Part shown: one piece after another, positions 4,788 through 7,541 of the stretch
How the letters are laid out: each line of letters opens with the position of its first letter
Numbering within the stretch: position 1 is the first letter of the stretch
From: Pseudomonadota bacterium
GTDB taxonomy: Bacteria > Pseudomonadota > Gammaproteobacteria > Pseudomonadales > Pseudomonadaceae
NCBI GenBank assembly: GCA_023431055.1
Contig: JAEYXX010000012.1
Span: 1 to 7,541 of the forward strand
Length of the DNA stretch: 7,541 nt
Reading direction: 5' to 3'
Translations under genes and position numbers: made by a program
The notes under the pieces: generated by a model
The model's input: only the letters and a program-made list of their open reading frames with translations
Databases searched by the model: none
What the model was told of the DNA's origin: nothing

Positions 4788-7007
4788 TCATTTGCGCAGC
4801 AGGCGCAGGCCGTTGAACACCACCATCAGGCTCACGCCCATATCGGCGAACACGGCCATCCACATGGTCGCCTCACCCGCCAGGGTCAGGGCCAGGAAGA
4901 TCGCCTTGATGCCCAGAGCCAGCACGATGTTCTGCAGCAGAATGGCGTGAGTCTGCCGCGACAGACGCACGAAGGCGGGAATCTTGCGCAAATCGTCGTC
5001 CATCAATGCCACGTCAGCGGTCTCGATGGCCGTGTCGGTACCGGCGGCGCCCATGGCGAAGCCGATTTCGGCCCTGGCCAGCGCTGGGGCATCGTTGATG
5101 CCGTCGCCGACCATACCGACCACCTTGCCTTGCGCCTGGCGTGCCTCGACCCAGGCCAGCTTGTCCGCCGGCAGCAGGTCACCGCGCGCTTCATCGACAC
5201 CGACCTGCTCAGCGATGGCCGCCGCAGTGTGGGCGTTGTCGCCGCTGAGCATGCAGGTGCGCACACCCAGCTCATGCAGTTCGGCGACCGCCTCGCGGCT
5301 GCTCTGCCGCACCGTGTCGGCGACGGCGAAAAGCATCAGCGTGCGCTGTTCGTCACACAGCACCACCACGCTCTTGCCCTGGCGTTCCAGCGCCTCCAGG
5401 CGCTCTTCCAACTGCACAGAGCAGAGCCCGAGTTCCTCGATCAGGCGATGGTTGCCTAGATAGAGCAGCGTGCCATCGACCACGCCCTTGGTGCCGCGCC
5501 CGGGCAGCGCCTCGAAATCCGCCACATCGCGTAATGCCCGGCCCCGCTCCGCTGCATGCTGAGCCAGCGCCAGGGAAACCGGGTGATCCGACCGCGCGGC
5601 CAGGCTCGCCGCCCAGATGGCGTGGCTGGGCTCTTCCATGCCCAGCAGATTGAGGCTGTCGGTCTGCACCGGCTTGCCATGGGTCAGCGTGCCGGTCTTG
5701 TCCAGCGCCAGCAACGCCAGATTCCGGCCGTTCTCCAGATAGACGCCGCCCTTGATCAGGATGCCCTTGCGCGCAGCCGCTGCCAGGCCGCTGACGATGG
5801 TCACCGGAGTGGAGATCACCAGCGCACAGGGGCAGGCCACCACCAGCAGCACCAGGGCACGGTAGACCCAGTCGAGCCAGGCACCGCCGATGACCAGCGG
5901 CGGCACCACGGCCACCGCCAGGGCGAAGGCGAACACCAGTGGCGTGTAAATGCGCGAGAACTGATCGACGAAACGCTGGGTCGGCGCGCGCGACCCCTGC
6001 GCCTCCTCCACCGCATGGATGATGCGCGCCAGGGTGGTATCGCGTGCTGCCGCGCTTACGCGAAACTCCAGCGAGCCAGCCTCGTTGATGGTGCCCGCGA
6101 ATACCGCGTCGCCCACACGTTTTTCCACCGGCAGGCTTTCTCCGGTGATCGGCGCCTGATTGACCGTCGAACTGCCGCCGACCACCTCGCCATCGAGGCT
6201 GATGCGCTCACCAGGACGCACACGCACCACCGCGCCCAGCCCGATAGCCTGCACGTCGAGCTCCTGCCAACTGCCATCGGCCTGCTGCACGGTAGCGCGC
6301 GGCGGCGCCAGATCCATCAGCCCGCGTATGGCGTTACGTGCCCGATCCAACGAGCGCGCCTCGATCAATTCGGCCAGGGTAAACAGCACCATCACCATCG
6401 CCGCTTCCGGCCACTGGCCGATCAGCACTGCGCCTGTCACGGCGATGCTCATCAGGGCATTGATATTGAGGTTGCGGTTCTTCAGGGCGATCCAGCCTTT
6501 CTTGTAGGTGTTCAGCCCGCACATCAGAATGGCGGCAACGGCCAGCAATGCCACCAGCCAGTCGGGGCCGAGCCCGGCGAAATGCACGACTTCCGAAGCG
6601 GTTGCCACCCCACCAGCCAGCGCCAGCGGCCACCAGTTTTTTTTCGCGGGCGCAGCAGCCGGCTGCTGCGCAGTGCGATCATCTTCGATTTGCGGGGTGA
6701 ACCCCAGCGCGCGGATGGCCGGCAGCACCTGCGCCAGCATGCCTTCGTCATGGCTCACGGTGAGCACGCGCTGTAGCAGATTGAAATGCAGACCGGCCAC
6801 GCCGGGCAGGCGACCCAGCGCGTCGCGAATCAGGCGCTCTTCCGTGGGGCAATCCATCTGCTCGATGCGTATACGGGTATTGCACGCGCCCGTCAGCGCG
6901 GCGTCCGCTGGCTGCGGCACGGCCTCGTGATTTTGTCCAGCGTGATCGTGGACATGCTCAGGATGAGCAGGTGGCTGTTGGTGCGAGTGATCGCAGCAGC
7001 GGCTCAT
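4788..7007 (-). CDS. cadA: CadA, Zn2+/Cd2+/Pb2+-exporting P1B-type ATPase
   Basis: This 739-residue inner-membrane pump exports divalent soft metals using ATP. In order it has a His-rich tail (seven His in residues 7-27, plus C4-C5) and an HMA metal-binding domain (about 45-105) with MDCPTE at 51-56, so the second cysteine of the usual CxxC is replaced. Then come membrane helices from about 126, the actuator TGES (288-291), CPC in the transport helix (392-394), phosphorylated D436 in DKTGT, the H475-P476 dipeptide, and GDGINDAP (634-641). K701 and D722 in the last helices keep the 21-residue spacing of K693/D714 in E. coli ZntA, which indicates the Zn/Cd/Pb subgroup and not copper. The start is backed by GGAG 7 bases upstream. 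It is divergent from cadR and followed by DUF3703. An eight-A run covers codons 122-124. Confidence 0.97.
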   Translation of the reverse strand: MSRCCDHSHQQPPAHPEHVHDHAGQNHEAVPQPADAALTGACNTRIRIEQMDCPTEERLIRDALGRLPGVAGLHFNLLQRVLTVSHDEGMLAQVLPAIRALGFTPQIEDDRTAQQPAAAPAKKNWWPLALAGGVATASEVVHFAGLGPDWLVALLAVAAILMCGLNTYKKGWIALKNRNLNINALMSIAVTGAVLIGQWPEAAMVMVLFTLAELIEARSLDRARNAIRGLMDLAPPRATVQQADGSWQELDVQAIGLGAVVRVRPGERISLDGEVVGGSSTVNQAPITGESLPVEKRVGDAVFAGTINEAGSLEFRVSAAARDTTLARIIHAVEEAQGSRAPTQRFVDQFSRIYTPLVFAFALAVAVVPPLVIGGAWLDWVYRALVLLVVACPCALVISTPVTIVSGLAAAARKGILIKGGVYLENGRNLALLALDKTGTLTHGKPVQTDSLNLLGMEEPSHAIWAASLAARSDHPVSLALAQHAAERGRALRDVADFEALPGRGTKGVVDGTLLYLGNHRLIEELGLCSVQLEERLEALERQGKSVVVLCDEQRTLMLFAVADTVRQSSREAVAELHELGVRTCMLSGDNAHTAAAIAEQVGVDEARGDLLPADKLAWVEARQAQGKVVGMVGDGINDAPALARAEIGFAMGAAGTDTAIETADVALMDDDLRKIPAFVRLSRQTHAILLQNIVLALGIKAIFLALTLAGEATMWMAVFADMGVSLMVVFNGLRLLRK

Positions 7008-7030
7008 GGCAAATCTCCGTCAGGTCTCTG

Positions 7031-7059
7031 TTGCCGAGTACACACCCTGTAGTCACTAT
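7031..7059 (+). promoter_or_regulatory. Possible cadR promoter overlapping the CadR operator
   Basis: TTGCCG (7031-7036, 4/6) and CACTAT (7054-7059, 3/6) are 17 bases apart on the plus strand. Transcription would start near 7066, about 20 bases before the ATG. The boxes are weak, but the gap between cadA and cadR leaves almost no other room. This promoter would be covered by bound CadR, giving autorepression. Confidence 0.4.
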
Positions 7060-7067
7060 AGGGTCAA
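7037..7067 (-). promoter_or_regulatory. cadA promoter, MerR-type with 19-bp spacer
   Basis: On the minus strand, the -35 TTGACC (7067-7062) and the -10 TGTACT (7042-7037) are separated by 19 bases, longer than the optimal 17. That over-long spacer is the signature of promoters activated by MerR-family regulators, which bend and untwist the DNA. Transcription would start near 7030, about 22 bases before the cadA ATG. Confidence 0.85.
7044..7064. promoter_or_regulatory. CadR operator
   Basis: ACCCTGTAGT-C-ACTATAGGGT (7044-7064) is a dyad with 9 of 10 matching pairs; the mismatch is G7049 against T7059. It occupies the spacer between the cadA -35 and -10 boxes, where MerR-family dimers bind. 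The ACCCT...AGGGT arms fit known CadR/ZntR/PbrR-type sites. It lies 23 bases before the cadR start, so CadR should also control its own gene. Confidence 0.88.
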
Positions 7068-7086
7068 GCACTCACGGAGCGATCCC

Positions 7087-7539
7087 ATGAAAATCGGAGA
7101 ATTGGCGAAAAAGGCCGGCTGCCAGGTAGAGACCGTACGCTACTACGAACGCGAAGGTCTGCTGCCGGCGCCCGCACGCAGCGAAGGCAACTACCGCCTG
7201 TACGGCGCACAGCACCTGGAGCGTCTGGTGTTCATCCGCAATTGCCGGACGCTAGACATGACCCTGGAAGAGATCCAGCGCCTGCTGGCTCTGCGTGACC
7301 TGCCGCATGAGAGCTGCGCCGGTATCAACAGCCTGGTAGACGAACATATCGAGCATGTTCAGGCGCGCATCGACAGCCTGCAGGCGCTACGTGATCAACT
7401 CACCGAGTTGCGCGACCGTTGCAACGGCCCCAAGGAGGCGGAAGACTGCGGCATCCTGCGCCAGCTCAACGTCAGCGGCGGTGTGCAACCGCTACCGGAC
7501 GATGGCCATACCCATGTCGGCAAGAGCCACTCGCATTGA
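7087..7539 (+). CDS. cadR: CadR, MerR-family cadmium/zinc/lead-responsive regulator
   Basis: This 150-residue cytoplasmic regulator binds the operator between the cadA boxes and turns cadA on when metal is bound. The N-terminal winged helix-turn-helix (about 1-70) begins MKIGELAKKAGCQVETVRYY, and RNCRTLDMTLEEIQRLL lies at 51-67. A dimerising coiled coil (about 80-112) follows. Metal-site cysteines are C77, C112 and C121. C77 and C112 match positions known in P. putida CadR, while C121 is shifted by a two-residue insertion in the loop. H87 and H90 are kept. The C-terminal tail DDGHTHVGKSHSH carries four histidines, as in other pseudomonad CadR proteins. The start at 7087 has GGAG 7 bases upstream. 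The frame is open 27 codons further upstream, but that stretch covers the operator. The stop lies 2 bases before the window end. Confidence 0.96.
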   Translation: MKIGELAKKAGCQVETVRYYEREGLLPAPARSEGNYRLYGAQHLERLVFIRNCRTLDMTLEEIQRLLALRDLPHESCAGINSLVDEHIEHVQARIDSLQALRDQLTELRDRCNGPKEAEDCGILRQLNVSGGVQPLPDDGHTHVGKSHSH

Positions 7540-7541
7540 TG

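Noticed and set aside
5556..6776. Plus-strand open frame of 406 codons opposite cadA
   Set aside because: It is a shadow of cadA. The protein is Gln/Arg/His-rich without motifs, and there is no ribosome-binding site or promoter specific to it.
7006..7086. Upstream start for CadR at 7006
   Set aside because: It would place the coding sequence across the operator and both promoters. The ATG at 7087 has a GGAG site and gives the exact family N-terminus.

Overview
The window comes from a GC-rich gammaproteobacterium, almost certainly Pseudomonas in the broad sense. RppH, RpiA, biosynthetic threonine deaminase (IlvA), CadA and CadR all read like their pseudomonad orthologues. The first 21 bases, on the minus strand, encode the start of PtsP. 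The gene set ptsP-rppH-HAD phosphatase-ilvA-rpiA resembles a conserved neighbourhood that I recall from Pseudomonas genomes. Three intergenic palindromes have the GTAG-plus-hairpin form of pseudomonad REP elements. Species cannot be assigned from the sequence alone.

Layout. 1-519 (minus): the ptsP start, preceded by rppH (GTG start), as an rppH-ptsP operon. 520-662: divergent promoter region. 663-1316 (plus): HAD subfamily IB phosphatase. 1317-1468: convergent gap with an imperfect REP pair. 1469-1909 (minus): four-helix membrane protein of unknown function. 1927-1978: perfect 22-bp inverted REP pair. 1992-3506 (minus): ilvA with two C-terminal ACT-like regulatory domains. 3507-3696: divergent ilvA/rpiA control region with a leader palindrome and a repeat-rich rpiA promoter. 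3697-4368 (plus): rpiA. 4372-4430: third REP pair. 4441-4776 (minus): DUF3703 gene directly behind cadA. 4788-7007 (minus): cadA Zn/Cd/Pb P-type ATPase. 7008-7086: overlapping divergent cadA/cadR promoters around a MerR-type operator. 7087-7539 (plus): cadR, complete just before the window ends.

How the genes work together. CadR senses Cd/Zn/Pb-type ions and should activate cadA by untwisting its 19-bp-spaced promoter. CadA then exports the ions across the inner membrane. The DUF3703 protein is translated from the same message, 11 nt after cadA, so it is probably part of the metal response, although its function is unknown. The other genes are housekeeping: RNA 5'-end decapping (RppH) and the nitrogen phosphotransferase enzyme I (PtsP), isoleucine synthesis (IlvA), and the pentose phosphate pathway (RpiA).

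The window is mostly ordinary core genome plus a metal-resistance module. I do not see a wholly new system. The most interesting points are an eight-A run in cadA exactly between its metal-binding domain and its membrane domain, the cadA-linked DUF3703 gene, three different REP families in one 7.5-kb stretch (one with a 15-nt insertion that rebuilds its hairpin), and the palindromes in the ilvA/rpiA control region.
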